From: Pseudomonadota bacterium
Lineage (GTDB): Bacteria; Pseudomonadota; Gammaproteobacteria; Burkholderiales; Burkholderiaceae_D
Assembly (NCBI GenBank): GCA_023416415.1
Contig: JAEZHR010000208.1
Span: 1-5,496 of the forward strand
Direction of reading: 5' to 3'
DNA: 5,496 nt
Part shown: positions 1 to 5,496 of the stretch, piece by piece
Position numbering within the stretch: the first letter of the stretch is position 1
Layout of the letters: the number at the start of each line of letters is the position of its first letter
The notes under the pieces: generated by a model
The model's database searches: none
What the model saw: the letters and a program-made list of their open reading frames with translations, nothing else
Told to the model about the DNA's origin: nothing
Made by a program: the position numbers and the translations under genes

Positions 1-389
1 CGCGCGGCCGCCGGCCCGTGCGGCCCCATTGAGGGGATGTAGGTGATTTCCGGGCCGTGGCGGGCACAATGCGCGGTCCATCCGGCGACCACCTCGCGTG
101 TCGCGTCATCCGGGCCATCGTCGACCACGATGATCTCGAAGCGCGTGGTGTCGAAGCGCTGCAGCGCCAGGCTGGACAGGCAGCAGTTGAGCGTCTGCGG
201 ACGGCCGCGCGTAGGTACGACCACCGAGACGGCGATACTCGGATGTTCGTGCAAGGAGGAATGATGCGATCCGCCGAGCACGTCCGCGGCCACGCGCGCA
301 TGGACTGCTGCACTTCCTTCATGGGCACGAGAACGGTTCTCGACGCGGCGGTTCCGGCGCGCCCTGTCGAAAGCAATGATCTTCGTCAT
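1..389 (-). CDS. Glycosyltransferase family 2, N-terminal part (gene runs off the left edge)
   Basis: Seen: 129 codons are in the window. Residues 55-64 read SVVVPTRGRP, the first beta strand and loop of the GT-A fold. Residues 86-95 read IIVVDDGPDD, the nucleotide-sugar binding segment in which the Asp pair contacts UDP or GDP. Near the edge the frame reads GPHGPAAA followed by a partial codon starting CG, matching the GPxxARN stretch common in the family. Family knowledge: these enzymes transfer a sugar from a nucleotide donor, usually at the cytoplasmic side of the membrane. The DxD metal site, acceptor region and any membrane segments lie outside the window, so donor and product cannot be named. 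The start is uncertain. ATG at 389 gives an Arg/His-rich extension of about 54 residues before the fold and has no clear ribosome site. The frame stays open further upstream, and GTG or TTG codons occur at residues 33, 37 and 46. It follows the ABC gene by 112 bases on the same strand, so it is probably co-transcribed. Confidence 0.85.
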   Translation of the reverse strand, partial: MTKIIAFDRARRNRRVENRSRAHEGSAAVHARVAADVLGGSHHSSLHEHPSIAVSVVVPTRGRPQTLNCCLSSLALQRFDTTRFEIIVVDDGPDDATREVVAGWTAHCARHGPEITYIPSMGPHGPAAA

Positions 390-499
390 GAATACGTCGT
401 TGTTTCGGCACGCAGACGCGCACCGGGGAGCCTGAAGCGGATTGATCGCCTGCTGATGCAATTCCTGTTCCAGACCTTGCGGGCATGCGCAAAGTCCAT
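386..499 (-). other. Gap between ABC gene and glycosyltransferase, holding a doubtful 37-codon ORF
   Basis: The ABC gene stops at 502 and the glycosyltransferase is called from 389. In between, an ATG at 499 begins only two bases after the ABC stop and opens a frame of 37 codons. Its TGA overlaps the glycosyltransferase ATG as ATGA (389-386). That arrangement is typical of translational coupling. The predicted peptide (starts MDFAHARKVW, ends AETTTYS) is basic and Arg-rich, resembles no family I know, and has no good ribosome site of its own. All three minus-strand frames are open over much of this stretch, so the ORF may be chance. It may instead mean that the glycosyltransferase start is wrong, or that there is a frameshift here. 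No terminator-like hairpin was seen in the gap, which supports read-through from the ABC gene. Confidence 0.2.
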
Positions 500-501
500 C
501 T

Positions 502-2382
502 TCAGTCTTCGCCTCGCTGCTGCAGTTGCCACAAGCTGGCGTAGACCCCGCCGAGCTGCAGCAGTTGCAGATGGGTGCCGCGTTCGACGACGCGGCCGCG
601 CTGCAGCACGATGATCTCGGTGGCGTCGACGACGGTGGACAGGCGATGTGCGATGACGAGCGTCGTGCGGTTCTCGGCCAGGCGGTCGAGTTCGGTCTGG
701 ATCGCCTGTTCGGAGACGGTGTCGAGTGCGGAGGTGGCCTCGTCGAAGATCAGCAGGGGCGGATTCTTCAGGATCGAGCGCGCCAGTGCGATGCGCTGCT
801 TTTCGCCGCCGGAAAGCTTGACGCCGCGCTCGCCGACCGGCGTGTCGTACTTCTCGGGCAGCGCGTCGATCAGCTCGTGGATGTGTGCGGCGCGCGCAGC
901 CGTGACGATGTCGTCCAGGGTCGCGCCTTCGCGCCCGTAGCCGATGTTGTAGCCGATCGATTCGTTGAACAGCAGGGTTTCCTGGGGCACGACCCCAATG
1001 GCCTTGCGCAGGCTGCGCAAGGACACACGCCGGATGTCCTGCCCGTCGATGCGAATGGCGCCGCCATCCACTTCATACAGCCGCAGCAGCAAGCGTGCCA
1101 GCGTCGATTTTCCCGAGCCGCTGCTGCCGACCACTGCCACGCGTCCGCCCGGAGGGATGGTGAATGACACGCCGTGCAGAATCTGGCGCGTCGGATCGTA
1201 GCCGAAGCTGACGTTGTCGAACACGACTTCGCCCCGCGTCACCTTGAGTGCCGGCATATCCGGCCGTTCATCGAATTCGGGCTTCTGGCGCAGCAGGCCG
1301 AACAGTTTCTCGGCGTTGACCAGTGCATCCTTGGCTTCGCGATAGACGAAGCCAAGCGAATTCAGTGGCAGGCAGACCTGGATCACGTAGGCATTGATGA
1401 GCACCAGATCGCCGACGGTCATCGAGCCGTTGAGCACGTTCGCTCCGGCCAGCAGCATGACCGCGGCCACGCCGCCGGCGATGATCGCGCTTTGTCCCAC
1501 ATGCAGGGTGAACAGTGCCTTCTGGTTCGTCACCGCAGCATCGGTCCACTGGTTCATGACGCTGCCGAAACGCAGCAATTCCTGCTTCTCGTTGGTGAAG
1601 AGCTTGACCGTGTCGTAGTTGATGAGGCTGTCGGCCATCAGGCTCTTGGCGCTGGAGTCGAGTCGGTTCACGCGACGCTGATGAATGGCGCGACGCGCGG
1701 TGAAGACCAGCGTGTAGCCGCTGTAGACAAGGAAGGTGATGCCGAGAATCAGCGTGAATCCTGGCGTATAGCCGCTGGCGAGAATGGCGATCACCAGACC
1801 GATTTCCAGCAATGTGGGCACGATGGTGAACAGGCCGACCGAAAGCAGGAAGGCAATGCCTGCCGTGCCGCGATCGATGTCCGGAAGCAGGCCGCCAAGG
1901 CGCCGCGAGGCGTGAAAGCGCGCGCTCAGAGCGTGCAGGTGGGCGAACACTTTCTTGGCGTAGGTGGCGACCGTTTCCTGCGTTACCCGCGAGAACGCGA
2001 GATCGCGCAGTTCGTTGAAAAGCGTGCTGGCAAAGCGCAGGACCGCGTATCCGATCAGCAGCACCACAGGCAGCGCCGCCACCGTTTCCGGTCTGGAAAG
2101 CTCATCGACAATGCGCTTCAAGACCAAGGGCACCGTCACCACGGCGATCTTGGCCAAAATGAGGAAGACAACGGCCAGGACAATGCGCAAACGAAAGTTG
2201 GAGACAACCTGCCACAGGTCGCGCAGCACCTTCGCATCGCTGTGTCCGCTTTCCTGTTCCTGTACCGCCGGCTCGTTGCTGGTTCGATTGCCTGCCTTCA
2301 TGGTCGATGCGCTGCCTCCTGTAATTTTTTCCGGCGCTTGAAAACCTGCCATGAGAACGGGAACCGCATGCGCCGCGCGCAT
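502..2382 (-). CDS. Atm1/HMT1 (ABCB7)-type ABC exporter half-transporter, permease fused to ATPase
   Basis: Seen: 626 residues, the usual length for a half-transporter. The membrane domain spans about residues 55-350, with hydrophobic segments near 66-89, 101-122, 174-228 and 296-345. The nucleotide-binding domain spans about 380-626. It has an aromatic A-loop Tyr395, Walker A GSSGSGKST (419-427), Q-loop Gln467, signature LSGGE (523-527), Walker B LLIFDE (543-548) with catalytic Glu548, D-loop SALD (551-554) and switch His579. All ATPase residues are intact. IDRGTAGIAFLL (169-180), IVPTLLEI (187-194) and NYDTVKLFTNE (255-265) match the Atm1/HMT1 branch rather than MsbA. Family knowledge: these are inner-membrane homodimers exporting glutathione-linked compounds, linked to Fe-S maturation or heavy-metal tolerance. 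ATG at 2382 has AGGA at 2388-2391 with 5-base spacing. Met28 (2301) is an alternative, but its AGGAGG is 13 bases away. The first ~50 residues are polar and not recognisable. Inference: beside a glycosyltransferase it could also move a lipid-linked or conjugated product. Confidence 0.93.
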   Translation of the reverse strand: MRAAHAVPVLMAGFQAPEKITGGSASTMKAGNRTSNEPAVQEQESGHSDAKVLRDLWQVVSNFRLRIVLAVVFLILAKIAVVTVPLVLKRIVDELSRPETVAALPVVLLIGYAVLRFASTLFNELRDLAFSRVTQETVATYAKKVFAHLHALSARFHASRRLGGLLPDIDRGTAGIAFLLSVGLFTIVPTLLEIGLVIAILASGYTPGFTLILGITFLVYSGYTLVFTARRAIHQRRVNRLDSSAKSLMADSLINYDTVKLFTNEKQELLRFGSVMNQWTDAAVTNQKALFTLHVGQSAIIAGGVAAVMLLAGANVLNGSMTVGDLVLINAYVIQVCLPLNSLGFVYREAKDALVNAEKLFGLLRQKPEFDERPDMPALKVTRGEVVFDNVSFGYDPTRQILHGVSFTIPPGGRVAVVGSSGSGKSTLARLLLRLYEVDGGAIRIDGQDIRRVSLRSLRKAIGVVPQETLLFNESIGYNIGYGREGATLDDIVTAARAAHIHELIDALPEKYDTPVGERGVKLSGGEKQRIALARSILKNPPLLIFDEATSALDTVSEQAIQTELDRLAENRTTLVIAHRLSTVVDATEIIVLQRGRVVERGTHLQLLQLGGVYASLWQLQQRGED

Positions 2383-2409
2383 CTTGTTCCTGCTTGCGGG
2401 CGCGGCATG

Positions 2410-2429
2410 CCGTACCGAATTTGGTACGG
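2410..2429. promoter_or_regulatory. Candidate operator: 20-bp dyad upstream of the ABC exporter
   Basis: The sequence CCGTACCGAATTTGGTACGG has perfect 7-bp arms (CCGTACC and GGTACGG) around GAATTT, whose central AATT is itself symmetric. Nine of ten half-site positions are complementary. It ends 28 bases from the ABC start codon at 2382, a place where a bound regulator could block or activate transcription. The repressor is unknown: it does not match the IscR, Fur, LexA or CIRCE patterns I know. A hairpin role in RNA is possible but less likely, since no U-run follows on either strand. Confidence 0.45.
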
Positions 2430-2705
2430 AACTTGCGAATGCGCGGTGGAGTCGTCGGGCCGCATCCGTTTCGGCACGACTGGCTCCCCGTTAGCACACT
2501 CCATTCCACGGTCGACAGACGCGAATGTCCTGGCAGCACGCGGTGTACCGATATGCGGGGCGAACCCGTTTTCGGTTGAAGGTGAAGCAGGGGACAGTCG
2601 GGTTACGGTGGCCGCGCGTCGCGCCGCAGCAGGCAGTCTGGCTGGAGCTTGGGCGACGTGGATGCCGCGCACATGTGCGGCGGCGAATCAGGACCCCGGC
2701 AGGAA

Positions 2706-2728
2706 AGATTTCCGGGCCAAGGAGATTT
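2706..2728 (+). promoter_or_regulatory. Leader hairpin hiding the Shine-Dalgarno of the SRPBCC-Hsp20 gene; possible RNA thermometer
   Basis: Bases 2706-2713 (AGAUUUCC) can pair with 2721-2728 (GGAGAUUU) as eight consecutive pairs. Two of these are G·U wobbles (2707-2727 and 2710-2724), and the loop is the seven bases 2714-2720. The whole GGAG core (2721-2724) is inside the stem, and ATG follows at 2732. FourU-type thermometers, such as the one before the small heat-shock gene agsA of Salmonella, use a U-run paired weakly with the Shine-Dalgarno sequence, and this stem has the same character with three U's. The downstream gene carries an Hsp20 domain, which makes heat control plausible. Pairing was worked out by hand; no folding energy was computed. 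Confidence 0.4.
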
Positions 2729-2731
2729 GAA

Positions 2732-3862
2732 ATGGCAAGAATCGAGCAGTCGGTTGAAGTGCACATGGCGCCCGAAGCGGTGTACGAGTGCCTGCTGCGC
2801 TTCGAAGAATATCCGAGCTTCATGCAGGATGTGCGTCAGGTGCGGCGTATCGGCGCTCAAGGCCTGCAGTGGGAAGTCGGGCATGGCGAGCGGGCGCGCA
2901 GCTGGCAGGCTGAAATCACCGAACAGATACCGGGCCGGCGCCTGGCGTGGCGTCATGTGCACGGTCCACGCCACGAGGCGAGCTTCGAGCTCAGCGCGCT
3001 GTCCAAGGTGGGTGCGGAAGGCGAGGCACGCGCGCTGACCCGGTTGACGCTGGTGCTCGATTGCGAGTCGCCGGAGCAGGGATTCGCGCAGCCGGCCGAT
3101 GCCGTGCGTGCCCTGCAGGCGCGCACGGCGCTTGACCTTGCGCGGCTGAGAAAGCACATCGAGCAGCACAATCGGTCTGGCGTGTTTTCCGTACGCGAAA
3201 CCTTGTCAGAGGTGAACGACGAGTATGTTGACACGTCGTCCGCGACCTTCGGCAGGACCATCTCGGTCGGCGATGCGGCCGGCGAGGCAAGTGCTGCAGC
3301 CTCCGGTCTGCACGAGCAGCGCACGATGTCCTGGAAGCGGCGGGCGCCGACGCTGCCGGAGCTGTGGGATCTGTGGCAGCAGCCGCTGCGCATGGCGCGG
3401 CGTGTCTCGCACGAAGTCGAGCGCGTGGTTGACAGTGTGCGCGGACGCGGCGGCACCCGGCTTCTCACGAAAGGCGTCACCGGCACTGCAAGCGACGCGG
3501 CGCGTTCCGGTGCCTGGAGTCCGGCTGTGGAAACCGCGCAGCGCGCGCGCAAGTTCGTGGTGTGCGCGGAACTGCCAGGACTCAAATGCGAGGATGTGCA
3601 GGTCGAGATCAAGCACGACCGCGTCACCATTTCCGGGGAACGGCACGCGGAACCGGTGCACGAGCCGCACGAGGAACGTCACAGCGAACGCCGCTACGGA
3701 CCGTTCTATCGCGTCATCCTGCTGCCGCCGGGCGCACTGCCGGAGCAGGCAGCGGCGCAGATGCGCGATGGCGTGCTCGAAATCACGGTGCCGCTGGCCG
3801 AATATGCCACCCGGCCGCGTCGGCTGGACGTGCGACCCGCGCAAGGGCTGCCGGGGCTCTGA
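2732..3862 (+). CDS. SRPBCC (cyclase/dehydrase-like) domain fused to Hsp20 small heat-shock domain
   Basis: Seen: 376 residues in two parts. Residues 1-147 are an SRPBCC (START-like) domain of the COG5637 type: opening MARIEQSVEVHMAPEAVYE, then FEEYPSFMQDV (24-34) and a WQAEITEQIPGRRLAW stretch (58-73). This fold makes a hydrophobic pocket that binds lipids, polyketides or quinones. Residues 148-200 are a polar Ser/Ala-rich linker. Residues 200-240 (LPELWDLWQQPLRMARRV) resemble the amphipathic arm before Hsp20 domains. Residues 262-358 are an alpha-crystallin domain with WSPAVE (262-267), CAELPGLK (278-285), VTISGERH (298-305), ERRYGPF (319-325) and the hallmark DGVLEITVP (346-354). RLDV (364-367) is an I/L-x-I/V oligomerisation tail. 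Family knowledge: Hsp20 proteins hold unfolding proteins in the cytoplasm without ATP. Start: AAGGAG (2719-2724), seven bases before ATG. Odd points: the fusion itself, and two Cys (278, 286) in the crystallin domain. No signal peptide or membrane segment is seen. The substrate is unknown. Confidence 0.92.
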   Translation: MARIEQSVEVHMAPEAVYECLLRFEEYPSFMQDVRQVRRIGAQGLQWEVGHGERARSWQAEITEQIPGRRLAWRHVHGPRHEASFELSALSKVGAEGEARALTRLTLVLDCESPEQGFAQPADAVRALQARTALDLARLRKHIEQHNRSGVFSVRETLSEVNDEYVDTSSATFGRTISVGDAAGEASAAASGLHEQRTMSWKRRAPTLPELWDLWQQPLRMARRVSHEVERVVDSVRGRGGTRLLTKGVTGTASDAARSGAWSPAVETAQRARKFVVCAELPGLKCEDVQVEIKHDRVTISGERHAEPVHEPHEERHSERRYGPFYRVILLPPGALPEQAAAQMRDGVLEITVPLAEYATRPRRLDVRPAQGLPGL

Positions 3863-3906
3863 ACAAGACAGTGCATGAACATGAAAGATGAGCAAGAAAG
3901 GAATCC

Positions 3907-4212
3907 ATGAATGTCGATGTGATCGGTTGGGCCAGCGCCTTCATTCTCGTCCTGACCATCTCTCGGCAGGTCTACACGCAATACCGAACGCGCAGTATCG
4001 CGGGCGTTTCGAAGTGGCTGTTCATCGGCCAGTTGTCGGCCTCGGTCGGATTCACGATCTATAGCTGGCTGCTGGGTAACTGGGTATTCGTCGTCGTCAA
4101 TTTCTCGCTGTTCGTCACTGCCGTGGCAGGGCAGTTCATTTACCTGCGCAACCGCCGCATGGCGCAACGCGCGGGACAGGGCGGGGTACAGGCCGGGGAA
4201 GGAGCGACCTGA
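3907..4212 (+). CDS. SemiSWEET/PQ-loop-like small membrane protein
   Basis: Seen: 101 residues with three hydrophobic segments, about 4-19, 36-56 and 58-80. The tail of about 20 residues is Arg/Gly-rich and lacks hydrophobic character. SRQVYTQYRTRSIAGVS (19-35) matches the PQ-loop pattern at the end of helix 1, and an Asn (N65) sits in helix 3 as in SemiSWEETs. Family knowledge: SemiSWEETs are about 85-100 residues, dimerise into a six-helix pore, and pass sugars such as sucrose or glucose. Compared from memory with the Leptospira protein, the motif Pro is Arg20 and the pocket Trp is Phe49, so sugar transport is uncertain. Related small proteins also occur as domains beside lipid A synthesis genes. 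The start ATG has AGGA at 3899-3902. It lies 44 bases after the Hsp20 fusion gene and 36 before the carbamoyltransferase, so it probably shares their transcript. An 11-codon frame (3875-3910) ends in an ATGA overlap with this start, but it looks fortuitous. Confidence 0.8.
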   Translation: MNVDVIGWASAFILVLTISRQVYTQYRTRSIAGVSKWLFIGQLSASVGFTIYSWLLGNWVFVVVNFSLFVTAVAGQFIYLRNRRMAQRAGQGGVQAGEGAT

Positions 4213-4238
4213 AGCAAGCGACGGCATGAAAACGAAAC

Positions 4239-4251
4239 AGGAGGAGAATTG
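4239..4251 (+). promoter_or_regulatory. Ribosome site that fixes a TTG start for the carbamoyltransferase
   Basis: A full AGGAGG (4239-4244) stands four bases before TTG (4249-4251). The next in-frame codons give LTLGINAAYHD, the exact place where NodU-family proteins begin. No in-frame ATG or GTG exists between here and the in-frame stop at 4210-4212. The ATG at 4226 is in another frame that ends at 4588 and shows no family motif. Confidence 0.85.
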
Positions 4252-5496
4252 CTCACGCTCGGAATCAATGCCGCCTATCATGACTGCGCCGCATGCCTGG
4301 TGCGCGACGGCCTTGTCGTCGCGGCGGCCGAAGAGGAGCGTTTCACGCGCATCAAGCATGGCAAGCGGCCTCTGCCTTTCACCGCCTGGCAACTTCCGTT
4401 CCACGCGATCGATTACTGTCTGCGTGAGGCAAGGCTCACGCTGGCCCAGGTCGATCATGTTGCCTATTCCTACCAGCCCTCGCTCTTGCTCGGCAGGCAT
4501 GCGGGTGCCGCCAGTATCACGCTGCCGCTGGAGCCGTCGGCCCACGCGCACGAGGAATGGCTGTCTCCATGGGACCCGCTGTTGCTGACATCCATCGTCA
4601 ACGCTCCGCGTCAGCTTGCCTCCGGCGCGCCACACCATCTGAGACTGCGCTTTCGCGATGTGCGCCATGACGGTCCCTTTCAGTGGCACTTTGTCGAGCA
4701 TCATCTTGCGCACGAAGCGAGTGCCTTCCTCGCCGCCCCCTTCGACGAATGCGCGGTCCTGACCATGGACGGACGTGGCGAGCGTGCCACCACCAGCTGC
4801 GGCGTCTGGCGCGATCGCCGTTACTGCCGCATCCGACAGGTCAGTCTGCCGCACTCGCTTGGTCTGCTCTACGAAGATCTGACCGACTACCTCGGATTTC
4901 TGCATTCCTCGGACGAATACAAGGTCATGGCCTTGGCGTCCTTCGGACAGCCGCGTTTTGCCGCCGCCTTCCGCGAGATCTTGCGCTACGACGGCACTGG
5001 CGGCTACACCGTGCGCGACCTGACGCGCAGCGACTGGGAGGCGCTGTTCGGTCCGCCCCGGGAACGCGGCAGCGAATTCGTGCAGCGCCACATGGATGTG
5101 GCTGCCTCGCTGCAACGCGTGCTGCAGGAGACTGTGCTGCAGATGGCGCACTGGCTGCACGAGGAAAGTGGTGTCGATGCATTGTGTCTGGCGGGCGGCG
5201 TCGCCCTCAACTGCGTGATGAATGCGTGTCTGCGCGACCGGGGGCCGTTCTCGCGCTTGTGGGTGCAGCCGGCTGCCGGCGACGCCGGCACTGCGCTGGG
5301 CGCGGCCTTGTGGATCGACCAGCGCGAGCGTGGCGACGCTACGCCTCGCTGGCGCATGGAGCACGCCTTTCTCGGCCCCGGGTTCGACGACGACGAGATC
5401 GAAGCCTTGTTGCGCCAGGCGCGCCTGCGTTACCGGCGTGCGCAGGATCTGCCTGCGGAAACCGCGCAGCTGCTGGCGCAGGACAAGGTGGTCGGC
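4249..5496 (+). CDS. NodU/TobZ-type O-carbamoyltransferase, N-terminal 416 residues (cut at right edge)
   Basis: Seen: the frame is open for 416 codons to the window end. Residues 3-11 read TLGINAAYH and 26-36 AAEEERFTRIK, the family opening. EHHLAHEASAF (150-160) holds the His pair (151, 155) that binds the metal in TobZ. MDGRGE (173-178), DEYKVMALASFG (222-233), LAGGVALNCVMN (314-325) and AGDAGTALGAA (343-353) complete the Kae1-like ATP site. FLGPGFDDDEIEALL (374-388) opens the smaller C-terminal domain, most of which lies beyond the window. Family knowledge: the N-terminal domain makes carbamoyl-adenylate from carbamoyl phosphate and ATP, and the carbamoyl group then goes to a hydroxyl on a sugar, Nod factor or antibiotic in the cytoplasm. 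All visible catalytic motifs are intact. The TTG start may keep expression low. Inference: with a glycosyltransferase nearby the acceptor may be a glycan or glycolipid, but the acceptor cannot be read from sequence. Confidence 0.93.
   Translation, partial: MLTLGINAAYHDCAACLVRDGLVVAAAEEERFTRIKHGKRPLPFTAWQLPFHAIDYCLREARLTLAQVDHVAYSYQPSLLLGRHAGAASITLPLEPSAHAHEEWLSPWDPLLLTSIVNAPRQLASGAPHHLRLRFRDVRHDGPFQWHFVEHHLAHEASAFLAAPFDECAVLTMDGRGERATTSCGVWRDRRYCRIRQVSLPHSLGLLYEDLTDYLGFLHSSDEYKVMALASFGQPRFAAAFREILRYDGTGGYTVRDLTRSDWEALFGPPRERGSEFVQRHMDVAASLQRVLQETVLQMAHWLHEESGVDALCLAGGVALNCVMNACLRDRGPFSRLWVQPAAGDAGTALGAALWIDQRERGDATPRWRMEHAFLGPGFDDDEIEALLRQARLRYRRAQDLPAETAQLLAQDKVVG

Larger units (their letters stand above)
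2383..2731. other. Divergent intergenic region between the ABC exporter and the SRPBCC-Hsp20 gene
   Basis: About 349 bases separate the divergent starts, so promoters for both directions should lie here. It holds the dyad at 2410-2429, a perfect 12-bp palindrome CGCACATGTGCG (2668-2679), and a leader hairpin over the Shine-Dalgarno sequence at 2706-2728. I found no convincing sigma-70 or sigma-32 promoter boxes on either strand by eye. The SRPBCC-Hsp20 frame stays open upstream to an ATG at 2525. That extension is very Arg-rich and matches no family, while 2732 has a strong ribosome site and begins a canonical SRPBCC N terminus. I therefore treat 2525-2731 as non-coding. Confidence 0.7.

Noticed and set aside
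57..614. Plus-strand frame with a good-looking AAGGAGG plus ATG near 253-264
   Set aside because: The ribosome-like site is the complement of Ser-Ser-Leu codons in the glycosyltransferase. The product is Arg-rich with no domain and runs antisense through the ends of two real genes.
1002..1022. Perfect 10-bp inverted repeat (CCTTGCGCAG / CTGCGCAAGG) with one central base
   Set aside because: It lies in the ATPase domain and is produced by the codons for Leu-Arg-Ser-Leu-Arg-Lys, a stretch normal for ABC proteins. No U-run or gene boundary is nearby.
2491..2501. TTAGCACaCTC resembling half of a CIRCE (HrcA) element
   Set aside because: It has an inserted base, and the required second half GAGTGCTAA is missing nearby. 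One imperfect half-site is not evidence of HrcA control.
2668..2679. 12-bp palindrome CGCACATGTGCG upstream of the SRPBCC-Hsp20 gene
   Set aside because: It is short, and as RNA only four pairs with a four-base loop would form. It could be an operator, but there is no second copy or known match, so it is not called separately.
1174..2730. 518-codon open frame on the plus strand opposite the ABC gene
   Set aside because: It lies mostly antisense to a clearly real ABC exporter, is rich in His, Gln, Asp and Arg, and has no recognisable domain. Long antisense frames are expected in GC-rich genes.
2525..2731. 69-codon upstream extension of the SRPBCC-Hsp20 gene
   Set aside because: The extension is Arg-rich with no family match. 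ATG at 2732 has a strong, well-spaced ribosome site and starts exactly at the SRPBCC fold.
3875..3910. 11-codon frame ending in ATGA overlap with the SemiSWEET-like gene
   Set aside because: It is very short, has no ribosome site and no regulatory codon run. The stretch is better explained as a spacer carrying the next gene's AGGA.
3706..5364. 552-codon open frame on the minus strand
   Set aside because: It is antisense to three well-supported plus-strand genes, including the carbamoyltransferase motifs. Its composition is His/Gln/Arg-rich with no family pattern.

Overview
The window is GC-rich, with third codon positions mostly G or C. All its genes are of bacterial type. The protein styles (an Atm1-type ABC exporter, a COG5637-like SRPBCC protein, a NodU/TobZ-type carbamoyltransferase and an Hsp20) fit a Gram-negative proteobacterium. 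A beta- or gammaproteobacterium is my guess, but nothing here settles the taxon. No RNA gene, insertion sequence, CRISPR array or origin was seen.

Layout: two gene groups point away from each other across a gap of about 349 bases. On the minus strand, reading right to left, an Atm1/ABCB7-type ABC half-transporter (2382-502) is followed by the N-terminal 129 codons of a family 2 glycosyltransferase (389-1), which leaves the window at the left edge. On the plus strand, three genes run in series: an unusual SRPBCC-Hsp20 fusion (2732-3862), a small three-helix SemiSWEET/PQ-loop membrane protein (3907-4212), and a NodU-type O-carbamoyltransferase (4249 onward, cut at the right edge). The last gene starts with TTG, so ATG-only gene finding misses it. 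The short gaps of 44 and 36 bases suggest one transcript for the plus-strand genes.

The divergent gap carries two features of interest. One is a 20-bp dyad (2410-2429) just upstream of the ABC gene, a candidate operator. The other is a weak AU/GU-rich hairpin (2706-2728) that would bury the Shine-Dalgarno sequence of the gene containing the Hsp20 domain. Its layout is like a fourU-type RNA thermometer.

How the genes may work together is inference. A glycosyltransferase, a sugar-transporter-like membrane protein and a carbamoyltransferase together suggest making or decorating a carbamoylated glycan, glycolipid or other small molecule. The ABC exporter could move the product or a thiol compound. 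The SRPBCC-Hsp20 fusion would add a lipid- or small-molecule-binding, stress-linked chaperone. Both end genes continue outside the window, so the full cluster is not visible.
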